The notes beneath the pieces were generated by a model, which made no database searches, was not told the origin of the DNA, and was given only the letters and a program-made list of their open reading frames with translations. Made by a program: the position numbers and the translations under genes. A DNA stretch of 54,552 nt, from the NCBI GenBank assembly GCA_036010965.1, contig DASCMO010000075.1, forward strand, positions 1 through 54,552, read 5' to 3'. Below, in pieces: positions 43,990-52,737 of the stretch (position 1 is its first letter; every line of letters starts with the position of its first letter). Source of the stretch: GCA-2686265 sp036010965. Its GTDB lineage: Bacteria > Planctomycetota > UBA1135 > GCA-002686595.

Positions 43990-44415
43990 TCAGGCGGCGC
44001 CGCAGACCACGCGCACGATGCGGCGCATCAGGTGCTCGAGCTCCGCCGGGCCGAGTTGCGCGAGGTCCACCCGCACCCCGAGGGTTGGCGCCACCAGCCG
44101 ACCGTCGGGCCCGCGGCGCAGATCGACGGACAGTTCGCGCGTCACGGGGGCGGCGGGCTGCCAGCCGGCGCAGAGCTCGAACGCCAGGCGGCCGCCGGCC
44201 CAGGTCATGGTGACCATTCCCGGCTCGCCGTTCGCGTCGCGCAGGCGGTAACGGACGCCCTGCTCGACCGGGCCGTCGGTGGACGCGCAGCCCTGGATGG
44301 CGATCGAGTGTGTGGCGCTGAGGAATATGTGGCAGGAGCCGAGGTTCAGGTCCCGCAGGCCGCGCAGGAGCGCGCGTGCCTGGCTGTCGGTGAGTGCTCG
44401 GTCGGATTGGATCAT
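43990..44415 (-). CDS. Hypothetical protein, 141 residues
   Basis: Start at 44415 with AGGAGA seven bases upstream; the frame is open further but has no better start. The protein looks like a compact alpha/beta domain: an initial helix (LTDSQARALLRGLRDL), several strands (ATHSIAIQGCAS, GVRYRLRDANGEPGMVTMTW, GRLAFELCAGW), then LRRGPDGRLVAPTLGVRVDL and a final helix (LEHLMRRIVRVV). No signal peptide or membrane segment is seen and I recognise no family. It ends four bases from the convergent glycosyltransferase stop and is divergent from the HEAT/VWA gene. Confidence 0.75.
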   Translation of the reverse strand: MIQSDRALTDSQARALLRGLRDLNLGSCHIFLSATHSIAIQGCASTDGPVEQGVRYRLRDANGEPGMVTMTWAGGRLAFELCAGWQPAAPVTRELSVDLRRGPDGRLVAPTLGVRVDLAQLGPAELEHLMRRIVRVVCGAA

Positions 44416-44491
44416 GGGGGCTCTCCTGGTCGGATACCGACCCGCTTGACGCGGGTAGGGGTGGTGTCTTTCGACCGTGCGGCGGCCGAAG

Positions 44492-44520
44492 TTGACACCT
44501 GCGCCGCATGCGCGTGTCAT
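44492..44520 (+). promoter_or_regulatory. Candidate sigma-70-type promoter for the HEAT/VWA gene
   Basis: A perfect TTGACA at 44492-44497 is followed after 17 bases by TGTCAT at 44515-44520, which matches the -10 consensus at four of six positions. The expected start lies near 44527, about 32 bases before the ATG. The outer TGACA/TGTCA bases form an inverted repeat, so the same sequence could be an operator. Confidence 0.45.
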
Positions 44521-44558
44521 CTCCGGGACCGGCCCCCCTCACCGAGCGAGAACACGAC

Positions 44559-46751
44559 ATGAGAAGCATCGAGATGCACGCCACCGTGACCGCCCTGGCC
44601 CTCGGTTCGCTGCTGGGCCTGGCCGCTCCCGCGGCTCCCCGCGCGATCGCGATCGACGACACCGAGCAGCTGATCGCGGAGCTCTCGAGCTCTCGCGACA
44701 ACGCCGATCCCGATCTCCTGATGCAGCTGGCGGGCAAGCGCAGCCGCGCCGCCTGCGATGGGCTGATCGAGCTCTACGGCAAGATGAGCAGCATCTACAT
44801 GAAGCGCGAGACCGTGCGCGCGCTCGCCACCCTCGACGGCGTCGGCGACGCGGAGCAACAGGCTCTCGAGCACATCATGGGCATTGCCACCGATTCGTCC
44901 GAACCGGAGCTGCGCCAGGCCGCGATCGAGGCCCTGGGGCAGGCCTCGCACCTCGGCAAGACCTTCCTGGAGCAGATCGTCGAGTCCGCCGCCGACGACG
45001 AGGTGCGCGAGCACGCCATGCGCTTGCACGTGGAGCGCGCCGGCAGCGAGGACCACGTCTGGTACCGCAAGCTCTTCGTGATCGAGAAGGGCGCCGGGAA
45101 GGAGAAGAAGGCCGACCGCAAGCGGCGCGAGAAAGAGGAACAGGGCGACCTGATCATCCACGGGCTGGCATCCGTGCGCGAGATGGCCTTCGAGGCGCTC
45201 TCCTCGTCCCTCAAGGACGGGGAGATCGCCGACGCCCTCGAGGATCCGTGGCACGGAATCCGGCGGCTGGCTCTCGAGGCGCTGCACGCCCGAAACCCGC
45301 GTCCGGCGCTCGCGAAGGCCGCGGAGGTCTTCGAGTCCAACGATGCCCATCCCGACCTGCGGATCACCGCCGCGCGCATCATCGCGGCGGAGAACGGGGC
45401 TCGTGCCGCCGACGACTTCATCGATACCGCCGATAAGTTCATCACGCCCCAGCGCCTGCGCTATCTGCTGGCGGACCTGTTGGCGGAGATGGGCGACGAG
45501 AAGGTCGACAAGAAGCTCGCCAGGAAGGTCGGCAAGGGCAAGAAGCCCTTCAACAAGCTCTGGGTCCTGCGCGCCGTGCGCCACAACGCCGATCCCAAGC
45601 TCTCGAGGTCGATCCAGCGCTGCCTCACCGATCGCGACGAGAGCGTGCGTGTGGCGGCCGCCCGGGTGCTCGCCGAGCGCGGGGACGCCGACGCGGTGAA
45701 GGCCCTGCAGAAGATGATCGACAAGACCAAGGGTGCCGATTCCATCGCCGCCGCCGTCGGGGCCATGAGCGTGCTACGCGCCGAGGACCCGGAGTGGGAG
45801 GCAGAGCTGGTCGCCTACGCGACCCACGAGGAGAGCAGCATCCGCAACGCGGCGTTGAAGCAGCTGGGGGCCGAGGGTCGCCTGCAGCACACCGATCTCC
45901 TGGCGCAGGCCCTGGGGCACGGCGATTGGTCGACGCGCTACGCTGCCCTCCTGGGCCTCGAGCGCCTGCGCACGACGGCCGCCATCCCGCTGTTGATCGG
46001 GCGCATGGGAGAGGAGCAGGGCCGCATGCTGCACGAGTTCGCCGACGCGCTCTTCCGCCTGACCGGCCAGCCGTTCCGCACGGCCACCGGGAACTGGAAG
46101 GCGTGGTGGGAGCGCGAGGGCGCGGGCTTCGAGTTGATCGGGCTCGCGGATCTCGCAAAGCGGCGCATCGAGGAGGAGGACCGCAGGCTCAAGCAGATCA
46201 CCAACGTCAAGTTCTTCGGGATCCGCATCATCTCCAAACGCGCGATCTTCATCGTCGACGTCTCGGGTTCGATGAACGAGACCATGCGCGCGAGCCTGGC
46301 CGGTGAGAACGCCAACACGACGCGCCTGACCGTCGCCCAGCGTCAGCTGGCGACCTGCATCGACGGGCTCGATCGCGGCGCCCTGTTCAACATCATCACC
46401 TTTTCGAGCGACGTCAGCAGCTGGCTCGACACGGGCATCGGCGGCTCCACGGGCAAGACGCGCGAGGAGGCCAAGGAGTGGGTTGAGCGTCTGGGTGCGA
46501 TGGGGGCGACCAACCTCTACGATGCGATCCGCTTCGCATTCGATGACCCCGACGTGGACACGATCTTCATCCTCTCCGACGGAGAACCGACCGCTGGCGC
46601 AGAGACCGATCCACACATGATCCGCGAGCACGTGGGAGAGTGGAACGAGAACCGCGGCATCGTCATCAACACCATCGCTTGCGGCGGAAACCTGCAGGTC
46701 CTCGAGTGGCTGGCGGAGGATTCCGGCGGCCAGCACGTCAACTTCCGGTGA
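44559..46751 (+). CDS. Secreted HEAT-repeat protein with C-terminal VWA domain
   Basis: 730 residues from ATG 44559 with GAGCGAG upstream. A signal peptide covers about the first 30 residues. Residues ~40-520 are HEAT-like helical pairs (LRQAAIEALGQASHLGKTFL, LRITAARIIAAENGARAADD, VRVAAARVLAERGDADAVKA). From about 555 a VWA domain follows with an intact MIDAS: DVSGSM at 567-572, GATNLYDAIRFAF and ILSDGEPTAG. VWA domains with MIDAS bind partner proteins through a divalent metal. A charged Lys/Arg segment (KKADRKRREKEEQG) interrupts the repeats near 185. This architecture is frequent in planctomycetes; partner unknown. Confidence 0.9.
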   Translation: MRSIEMHATVTALALGSLLGLAAPAAPRAIAIDDTEQLIAELSSSRDNADPDLLMQLAGKRSRAACDGLIELYGKMSSIYMKRETVRALATLDGVGDAEQQALEHIMGIATDSSEPELRQAAIEALGQASHLGKTFLEQIVESAADDEVREHAMRLHVERAGSEDHVWYRKLFVIEKGAGKEKKADRKRREKEEQGDLIIHGLASVREMAFEALSSSLKDGEIADALEDPWHGIRRLALEALHARNPRPALAKAAEVFESNDAHPDLRITAARIIAAENGARAADDFIDTADKFITPQRLRYLLADLLAEMGDEKVDKKLARKVGKGKKPFNKLWVLRAVRHNADPKLSRSIQRCLTDRDESVRVAAARVLAERGDADAVKALQKMIDKTKGADSIAAAVGAMSVLRAEDPEWEAELVAYATHEESSIRNAALKQLGAEGRLQHTDLLAQALGHGDWSTRYAALLGLERLRTTAAIPLLIGRMGEEQGRMLHEFADALFRLTGQPFRTATGNWKAWWEREGAGFELIGLADLAKRRIEEEDRRLKQITNVKFFGIRIISKRAIFIVDVSGSMNETMRASLAGENANTTRLTVAQRQLATCIDGLDRGALFNIITFSSDVSSWLDTGIGGSTGKTREEAKEWVERLGAMGATNLYDAIRFAFDDPDVDTIFILSDGEPTAGAETDPHMIREHVGEWNENRGIVINTIACGGNLQVLEWLAEDSGGQHVNFR

Positions 46752-46794
46752 GCGCCCACTCCCCCTCACGCTCCAGCTCCGCGCGGCGGGGTCC

Positions 46795-47793
46795 ATGAGG
46801 GCCTCGGTGCGCCTGCTTATCTCCCTCGCCCTCGCGGGCCTCCTGCTCGCCGCCCTGTTCGCCTGGGGCGGCGTGAGCTCCGAGGAGCTCTGGAGTGTCT
46901 GGCGCCGGCTGTCGCCCTCAACCTACTTCACGGTGCTGGCGGTCCACTCGACCGTCTATCTGGCGCGCGCCGCGCGTTTCAGAGCCCTGATCCCGGCTGC
47001 CCACCGCCCTCCTTTTCGCCGCCTGCTGGGCGTCAGCGCCGCCCACAACCTCGCCTCCTACGTCCTGCCTGCCAAGACCGGCGAGGCGTCTCTCGTGATC
47101 TACATGCGCAGCGTATGCGGCGTCCCGGCGGCGGAAGGTCTCGCGTCCCTGCTGGTCAGCCGCATGCTCGACGGGGCCGCCCTGTGCGGCGCCCTGGCCC
47201 TGGCCTGCCTCGTGGTCGGCGGATCGGCATCGTCCTCGGCGGCATGGATGACGCCCCTGGGCATCGGTCTGGCGCTCTCGACCCTGATCCTGGGCTGGCT
47301 GGCGACGAGGAGCGAGCGGCTCGTGCGCGCCTGCACGCGCCTCGCGCGCCTGACCGGCCTCGAGCGCCTCGCGATCGGCCGCCGCATCACCCAGCGCGCG
47401 GCGGGCGTGGGCGCCGCCCTCTCGGCCGCGGGCGAGGGCCGCGGCCTGTCGATCGCGGCGCTGTTGACCGGGCCGATCTGGTTGGGGGTCTTCGGCTTCT
47501 ACGCCATCCTCGCGCGCGAGTTCGGCATGGCCCCCGATATCGGCCTGGCCGAGGCGACCTTCGGCTCCTCGTTGGCGGTGCTGGCGAATCTCTTGCCCAT
47601 CAACGGCTTTGCGGGCTTCGGGACCCAGGAGACCGGCTGGGTGGTCGGCTTCGCGACCCTCGGCGTTTCGCGCGAGCTGGCGCTCTCCAGCGGCCTCGGC
47701 GTGCACGTCGTGCAGCTGTTCAACGTGGCCGCCCTCGGCCTTGTCGGTCACATTGCGATGGCTCTCGCATCGCCATCGTCGCCGCCCGACTGA
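46795..47793 (+). CDS. YbhN/UPF0104-type flippase-like membrane protein
   Basis: 332 residues with about eight predicted membrane helices. Family marks include the loop YLARAARFRALIP, the conserved ASYVLPAKTGEASLVIYMR (in this family the PaRxGE-like motif) and LPINGFAGFGTQETGW near the end. The family includes LPG synthase membrane domains and AglD-like glycolipid transporters. Here only the membrane part is present. It starts 43 bp after the HEAT/VWA gene. Its last 46 bases overlap the end of the convergent SGNH hydrolase gene. A role in moving or modifying envelope lipids is inferred from family and neighbours. Confidence 0.85.
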   Translation: MRASVRLLISLALAGLLLAALFAWGGVSSEELWSVWRRLSPSTYFTVLAVHSTVYLARAARFRALIPAAHRPPFRRLLGVSAAHNLASYVLPAKTGEASLVIYMRSVCGVPAAEGLASLLVSRMLDGAALCGALALACLVVGGSASSSAAWMTPLGIGLALSTLILGWLATRSERLVRACTRLARLTGLERLAIGRRITQRAAGVGAALSAAGEGRGLSIAALLTGPIWLGVFGFYAILAREFGMAPDIGLAEATFGSSLAVLANLLPINGFAGFGTQETGWVVGFATLGVSRELALSSGLGVHVVQLFNVAALGLVGHIAMALASPSSPPD

Positions 47794-48923
47794 CCGCGCT
47801 CGACGGAGGAGCTCGCGAGGTGCGCGGCGATGGCCTCGCCCAGGATGTGGTTGCCGAGCGGCGTGTGGTGCAGGAGGTCGTAGTAGGTGCGCGCGCTCGA
47901 CTCCATCGAGGGCATCAGGTCGAGGGTCTCGCAGCCCGCCGCCTCGGCGATCGCCAGGCCGCGATCGTGGAATTCCCGCAGGACCTCGCAGATCGCCGGA
48001 TGGGCGTAGTAGCGCTCTAGCGGCCGCTCGTAGGGCCGCCCGTGGCCGAAGTTCCACAAGAGCGCCTCCTCGGACGGCTCGAGCTCCCCGTCGAGCCACA
48101 GGTTGGCGACGAAGAGCACGCGCAGGTCGCGCTCGACGAGCTCGCGCAGACAGGCGGCGAGGTGTGTCTCAAAGTGGTCGAGGAGCCCGGAGGTGTCGGG
48201 CAGGGTCTCGATCAGCCGCGCGTCGGCGCGCCGCCGACGCAGCTCGATCATGCGTCGGCCCACGTCGCGGCGGCGGTCGACGGGCCGCAGGAGGCGCTGT
48301 CGCAGGCCGCCGAGCAGGCGGCGGGCGGCCAGGCGACGCGGCGTCCAGCCGTGGGGCCCCTCGGGGTGGGCCGCGAACATGTCCGAGACCGGCGGCCCCG
48401 TGTCCGGCCAGACCGCGGGGGTGCCCAGGTGCGTCCAGCGCACGATGTCGCTGGCGTTGCCGAGGATCACGACCGCGTCGAGTCGTTCGTAGCGGTCGAG
48501 CACGCGCGCGAAGACCTCGCGCATCTGGTCGGAGGTCGTGACGGAGCGGCCGAGGTTGCCCACGTGCACGCTGCCGACGCCCAGGCGCGCGAGGTGCTCG
48601 GGCCGCCGCAGGGCCTCCTGGACCACGGCCGGCCAGGTGCTCGCCTGGTCGATGAAGTAGCACTCGGTCGTGCTGCCGCCGATCACCAGCACGCGGTAGG
48701 TGTCGGTCCATTCGTCGGGCAGGGGATCGCCGCGCTCGCCGTCGGCGTTGACCCTCCACTCCACGACCTCCTCGAGCATCGGCAGGGCCTCGCGGTCGAG
48801 CTCGTGCCGCGAGCGCGAGAAGGGGAGCCAGACGTGGTAGCGGCCGCGACGCGCGAGGAACGCGCGCGAGGCGATCTCCAGTGCGACCAGGACGGCGACG
48901 AGGATCAGCGCGCTCTCCATCAT
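47748..48923 (-). CDS. Membrane-anchored SGNH/GDSL-like hydrolase
   Basis: 391 residues. A single N-terminal membrane helix (about 4-24) is followed by a soluble domain. The nucleophile block is VLVIGGSTTECYF with Ser84; an Asn block (VVILGNASDI) and a final His region (LLHHTPLGNHILGEAIAAHL) complete the SGNH set. Such proteins deacetylate or acetylate glycans outside the cytoplasm, as in alginate or peptidoglycan O-acetylation systems. The first ATG overlaps the stop of the flippase gene (ATGATG). The 3' end overlaps a convergent gene by 46 bp. The tail is acidic and Ser-rich. Confidence 0.85.
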   Translation of the reverse strand: MMESALILVAVLVALEIASRAFLARRGRYHVWLPFSRSRHELDREALPMLEEVVEWRVNADGERGDPLPDEWTDTYRVLVIGGSTTECYFIDQASTWPAVVQEALRRPEHLARLGVGSVHVGNLGRSVTTSDQMREVFARVLDRYERLDAVVILGNASDIVRWTHLGTPAVWPDTGPPVSDMFAAHPEGPHGWTPRRLAARRLLGGLRQRLLRPVDRRRDVGRRMIELRRRRADARLIETLPDTSGLLDHFETHLAACLRELVERDLRVLFVANLWLDGELEPSEEALLWNFGHGRPYERPLERYYAHPAICEVLREFHDRGLAIAEAAGCETLDLMPSMESSARTYYDLLHHTPLGNHILGEAIAAHLASSSVERGQSGGDDGDARAIAM

Positions 48924-50452
48924 TCGCTCCTCCCTGCTCCCAGGCGTGCCGCGAGCTCCGCGCGCAGGTCGATGTGCGGATCGTCGCGATAGACGAAGAA
49001 GACCCAGGTGGCTGAGTAGATCGCGACCAGGCCGAACCCGGCGGCGATCAGTCCGCCCCAGCCGTCGATGCCGATCGCGAGCTTGACCGTCAGGAGGAAG
49101 GCGAGGGAGGGGATCATGCCCAGGACGGGTCGGGCGACGACGTGCCGCAGGTAGGCGCCGACGCTGGTAGAGAGCTCGCGGCAGGCGAGGTGCAGCAGCC
49201 AGCCCGCGTAGAGCACGTTCGGCAGCGCCGTGGCGACGGCCACGCCGATGATCCCGTGGGTTTGCACGAAAGCGACGCTCAGGGCGAGGTTGACGGCCCC
49301 CATCACCACCAGCCCCGCGGCTGCCCGTCCCGGGCGGCCGACCCCGAGCAGGATCGGCAGGGCCACCGCCCGCACGGTCAGGTAGATGGCGAAGGAAGGC
49401 ATCAGGATCTGAGTGATCGGGCCCGACTCCGTCGCGTAGGAGGGGGCGATCCAGGTGCCCAGGAACTCCGGCCCGAGGACGCTCAGGTAGAGGCCAGCGC
49501 AGCCCACGATGGAGAGGCTGATCTTGGACCACTTGAAGAACACGACTCGCAGCTCGTCCAGGTCGCCGCGCGCCTTGAGTCGCACGGCGAAGGGCATCAC
49601 GACCGTCCCGATGCCGATCATGAACTGCCCCAGGGGCAGGAAGAACTTGTTGCCGAAGTCGAAGGAGGTGATCTGCTCGGGATCGAGGAAGCGCCCGATC
49701 ACGAGCGCGTCGCACTGGTAGGCGAGCAGGACCCCGAAGTTCAGCAGGCTGCCGAAGATCCCGAAGCTCATGATCGTGCGCACCTTGCCCAGCCGGGCGG
49801 CCCCCAGGCTGAAGCGAATGCCGGGGTAGCGACGGCGCATGAGGACGGCGAGGCCGAGGAAGACGAGCACGGTCTCGGCGCCCATGACCGCCGGCACGAC
49901 CACCATCGAGGCGTTCGCGGACAGGAAGGCGATCATGGCGCCCAGGCGGAACAGGATGCCGCCGATCAGGACGCCGTTGCGCAGGGCGAAGTCCTGATGC
50001 GAATCGAAGATGGCGATCGGCAAGCGCATCGCGAAGCTCGCGGCGATGCGCGCCACCGCCACGATGAAGGCCAGGCGTGCCTGGTCGAGGGTCACGGGCG
50101 AGAGTTCGGCCCACTTGGGCATGGCCAGCAGCACTTCCTGGAAGCCGAACAGCAACAGGGCCCCGAGGGCGATCACGACCGCTCCCGTGGCGAGACAGAT
50201 CGCGATGCCGGTGGAGAAGACGGTGTTGACCTCTTCGATCTCGTCCTTCGCGAGGTGCTCGGAGATGAAGCGCACCGAGGCCATCGGGACCCCCAGGGCC
50301 AGGAGGTCGAGGATGGCCGTCGCGGCGGTGATCGCGATCCAGACCCCGTACTCGCCCTTGCCGAGCACATGCTCCATGAACGGCGACAGCACGAGCATCA
50401 CCGCGATGCCGGTGATGTTCAGGGCCCAGTTGGATCCGATGTGCTTGAGCAA
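48920..50452 (-). CDS. Polysaccharide flippase, Wzx/PST-like (MATE/MOP superfamily)
   Basis: 510 residues, about 12-14 membrane helices. The N-terminus GSNWALNITGIAVMLVLSPF and the central LLAYQCDALVIGRFL with a following Phe-rich segment are typical of Wzx/O-antigen flippases. It should move lipid-linked glycan units to the periplasmic face. The start is a TTG at 50452; no ATG or GTG is available between it and the preceding gene's stop 18 bp upstream. The last residues are cytoplasmic and charged (RDDPHIDLRAELAARLG). It lies between two SGNH hydrolase genes on the same strand. Confidence 0.9.
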   Translation of the reverse strand: MLKHIGSNWALNITGIAVMLVLSPFMEHVLGKGEYGVWIAITAATAILDLLALGVPMASVRFISEHLAKDEIEEVNTVFSTGIAICLATGAVVIALGALLLFGFQEVLLAMPKWAELSPVTLDQARLAFIVAVARIAASFAMRLPIAIFDSHQDFALRNGVLIGGILFRLGAMIAFLSANASMVVVPAVMGAETVLVFLGLAVLMRRRYPGIRFSLGAARLGKVRTIMSFGIFGSLLNFGVLLAYQCDALVIGRFLDPEQITSFDFGNKFFLPLGQFMIGIGTVVMPFAVRLKARGDLDELRVVFFKWSKISLSIVGCAGLYLSVLGPEFLGTWIAPSYATESGPITQILMPSFAIYLTVRAVALPILLGVGRPGRAAAGLVVMGAVNLALSVAFVQTHGIIGVAVATALPNVLYAGWLLHLACRELSTSVGAYLRHVVARPVLGMIPSLAFLLTVKLAIGIDGWGGLIAAGFGLVAIYSATWVFFVYRDDPHIDLRAELAARLGAGRSE

Positions 50453-50470
50453 GGCGCGTGCCCGGGTTGG

Positions 50471-51217
50471 TCAGGGGGAGAGGAGCGTGCCCACATCGCC
50501 GCCCTCCGCCGCGATCCAGCGCGCGAGCTGCCGGTACCCGGAGAGGTTCAGGTGGACCGGGTCGGAGCTGAACTCTTCGGCCAGACGGCCGTCGGGACTG
50601 GAGAGCGGTGGCCTGTCGGCGGCGACGAAGGCCGCTCCGTGCTCGCGTGCGATCCTGGCGAGCGCACCGTTGAGGCGTTCGAGCCCCTCGCGCTCGCGAG
50701 CGGTCGTGTCGCGCGTGGGGTGGACTCCCAGGAGCGCCACCGGCTTGCCGGGCTGGAGGCTTGCGAGGCGCGTGAGCAGGACGGCGTAGGCGTCGCGGAT
50801 TGCCGCCGGCCGGCCGCGCTCGCGGCGCAGATCGTTGGCGCCGACGGCCAGCACGAAGCCGGCGGGAGCGCGCTCGGGGAGGCTGGACTCAAGGCGCTCG
50901 GTCAAGTTGGCGACGGTGTCACCGTGGACGCCGCGGTCGAGGGCTGGCTTGTCAGGAAAGCAGCGCTCGAGGGGGAAGCGCTCGACGGTCGAGGCGCCGA
51001 GGAAGACCACGCTGCCCTCGGCCACGCGGGCTCGCTCGCGACGAAACTCGACCAGGCGCCGGTCGGCGTGCCGCTCGCGCAGCCAGGTCTGACGGCCCTC
51101 CTCGCCCAGCACGATCCCGTGCAGCTGCCACGCACCCGGCAGGACGTCGAACCACGAGAGCGCGAGCGTCGCGGCGACGCCTGCCGGGAGACTCCACTTG
51201 AGCCACTTGATCGTCAT
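50471..51217 (-). CDS. SGNH/GDSL hydrolase with N-terminal membrane anchor
   Basis: 248 residues from ATG 51217. A hydrophobic segment at about 8-24 acts as anchor or signal. All four SGNH blocks are visible: Ser76 in VVFLGASTVERF, Gly in RGVHGDTVANL, Asn in LAVGANDLRR and the Asp/His pair in DPVHLNLSGYRQLARWI. The substrate is probably an ester on an envelope glycan or lipid. It leads a three-gene operon with the flippase and second SGNH gene, and is divergent from the methyltransferase gene by 34 bp. Confidence 0.9.
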   Translation of the reverse strand: MTIKWLKWSLPAGVAATLALSWFDVLPGAWQLHGIVLGEEGRQTWLRERHADRRLVEFRRERARVAEGSVVFLGASTVERFPLERCFPDKPALDRGVHGDTVANLTERLESSLPERAPAGFVLAVGANDLRRERGRPAAIRDAYAVLLTRLASLQPGKPVALLGVHPTRDTTAREREGLERLNGALARIAREHGAAFVAADRPPLSSPDGRLAEEFSSDPVHLNLSGYRQLARWIAAEGGDVGTLLSP

Positions 51218-51251
51218 CCTAGACTCTGTCGCAGTCCTCTCGCCGCGGATC

Positions 51252-52019
51252 ATGCCCCAGACCAACGCCGAAGCCCAGATCGAGTTGCACCGGGCCCTCG
51301 CTCCGCGCTACGCCTACCGCTACAGCTTCGAATTTTCGCGCCTGTTCCAGCAGGACTGGCACGGGGAGATGATCTCCCACGTGCCCGCGGGCGCCGAGCG
51401 CATCCTCGACCTCGGCTGCGGCACCGGCTTCTTTCTGGCCGAGCTCGAGGCGCGTCACCCCGGCAGCGTCGGCCTCGACATCAGCCACGAGATGCTGAAG
51501 GTCTCGGATCAGTACGTCCCCGAGGCGCGACTGGTAACGGGTGACGCCGAGCGACTTCCCTTCGCGGGCGGAGTCTTCGATGTCGTCTTCTGCAAGGGCA
51601 GCCTGCACCACACGCGCGACCACGTGGGTTTTCTCGCGAACTGCCGCGAGGTGCTCGGGGAGCGCGGCGTGCTGATTATGAGCGAGCCTTGCAACGACAA
51701 CCCGTTCATCCGTCTCGCGCGCGCCGTTCTCTATCGCAGGAGCCGCCACTTCGACGTGGGCGATCAGGGCTTTACCCGCAAGGGGATCGTCGGGCTCTGC
51801 GAGCAGGCCGGGTTCGACATCGTGCGCGTCAAGAAGTACGGCATTCTCGCCTACGTGTTCGCCGGCTTCCCCGATCACCTCGGCGTGCTGCGCTTCATCC
51901 CCGGCAGTGCGCTGTTGACGCGTCTGTTCATCGCCGCGGATCGCGTTCTGTGCGCCCTGCCGATCCTGAACCTGCTCGCGTTTCACATCGTCATCGTCGC
52001 GCGTCCGGCCGCGCGCTGA
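51252..52019 (+). CDS. SAM-dependent methyltransferase, class I
   Basis: 255 residues from ATG 51252. The SAM site is ERILDLGCGTGFFLAELEA with acidic SVGLDISHEML, and the core continues TGDAERLPFAGGVFDVVFCK and GERGVLIMSEP. The last 45 residues are hydrophobic (FIPGSALLTRLFIAADRV, LPILNLLAFHIVIVA), suggesting membrane association and a lipid-linked substrate. Its position beside flippase and SGNH genes fits modification of an envelope glycolipid. It stops seven bases from the convergent DUF523 gene. Confidence 0.92.
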   Translation: MPQTNAEAQIELHRALAPRYAYRYSFEFSRLFQQDWHGEMISHVPAGAERILDLGCGTGFFLAELEARHPGSVGLDISHEMLKVSDQYVPEARLVTGDAERLPFAGGVFDVVFCKGSLHHTRDHVGFLANCREVLGERGVLIMSEPCNDNPFIRLARAVLYRRSRHFDVGDQGFTRKGIVGLCEQAGFDIVRVKKYGILAYVFAGFPDHLGVLRFIPGSALLTRLFIAADRVLCALPILNLLAFHIVIVARPAAR

Positions 52020-52026
52020 GGGCGGA

Positions 52027-52512
52027 TCAGCGCGCGTTGCGGCGTCCCTCGACGCCTTCGACCTCCAACCCCGCCCGCACGAGCAGCTCGGCCGTCACCC
52101 CCCGGCCCGAAACGCATGCGCCTTCGACATGGGTCGAGGCGACGCCGCAGGAGGGCGAGCGCTCCTTGAGGAACGCTCGCTGCACGCCGTGGGCGCGGCA
52201 GGCGGCGAGGGCCGCCTCTGCTCCGGCTCGAAAGGCCGAGGTCACGTTGGCGCCGGCGTCGGTCAGCACGTGCTCGGTGCCGTCGAGGACGCCTGGTGCT
52301 CCCTCGCCTCCGATCGAGGCCGGCGGGCGCGGGGTGGAGAGGCCGCCCTCCTCCTCCGGACAGAATCCCAGGATCTCGACGCCCTGCGCCTCGAGGTCCC
52401 GCGCGAGGGGCTCGTCGAGCTGGGCGTGGCCGTCATAGCGGCAGTGCCGGCCCAGGAGGCAGGCGCTCACCAGGACCGTCTCCACCTCGCGCGCCTCGGT
52501 CTCGTCTCCCAT
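52027..52512 (-). CDS. DUF523 family protein
   Basis: 161 residues from ATG 52512. The family hallmarks are VSACLLGRHCRYDG near the start and the later FLKERSPSCG, both with conserved Cys; CPEEEGGLSTPRPP lies between. DUF523 proteins are small cytoplasmic proteins of unknown biochemical function. The open frame extends much further upstream, but that part is antisense to the next gene and not coding. It is divergent from the secreted TPR-like gene with a 225-bp gap. Confidence 0.93.
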   Translation of the reverse strand: MGDETEAREVETVLVSACLLGRHCRYDGHAQLDEPLARDLEAQGVEILGFCPEEEGGLSTPRPPASIGGEGAPGVLDGTEHVLTDAGANVTSAFRAGAEAALAACRAHGVQRAFLKERSPSCGVASTHVEGACVSGRGVTAELLVRAGLEVEGVEGRRNAR

Positions 52513-52737
52513 GAGCGAGAGGATAACGGCCGGTGGGGTCCGGCGCGGAGGTCCATTCCCGTGCCGCGGGCTCCTCCGGCGTTGCCGGGGGGGGCCGCGT
52601 TGACAGCCCTCCGGGGCGGCACCTATCCTGCCGCGCCCCGTCCCGGCCGGGATGGGCCCGCTCGGCGCCCGTAACCCCGCGCGCTCCTCCGGGTAGAACG
52701 CGAAAGCCGAACCCCGCTCCGCACGAGAACCCCTCCG

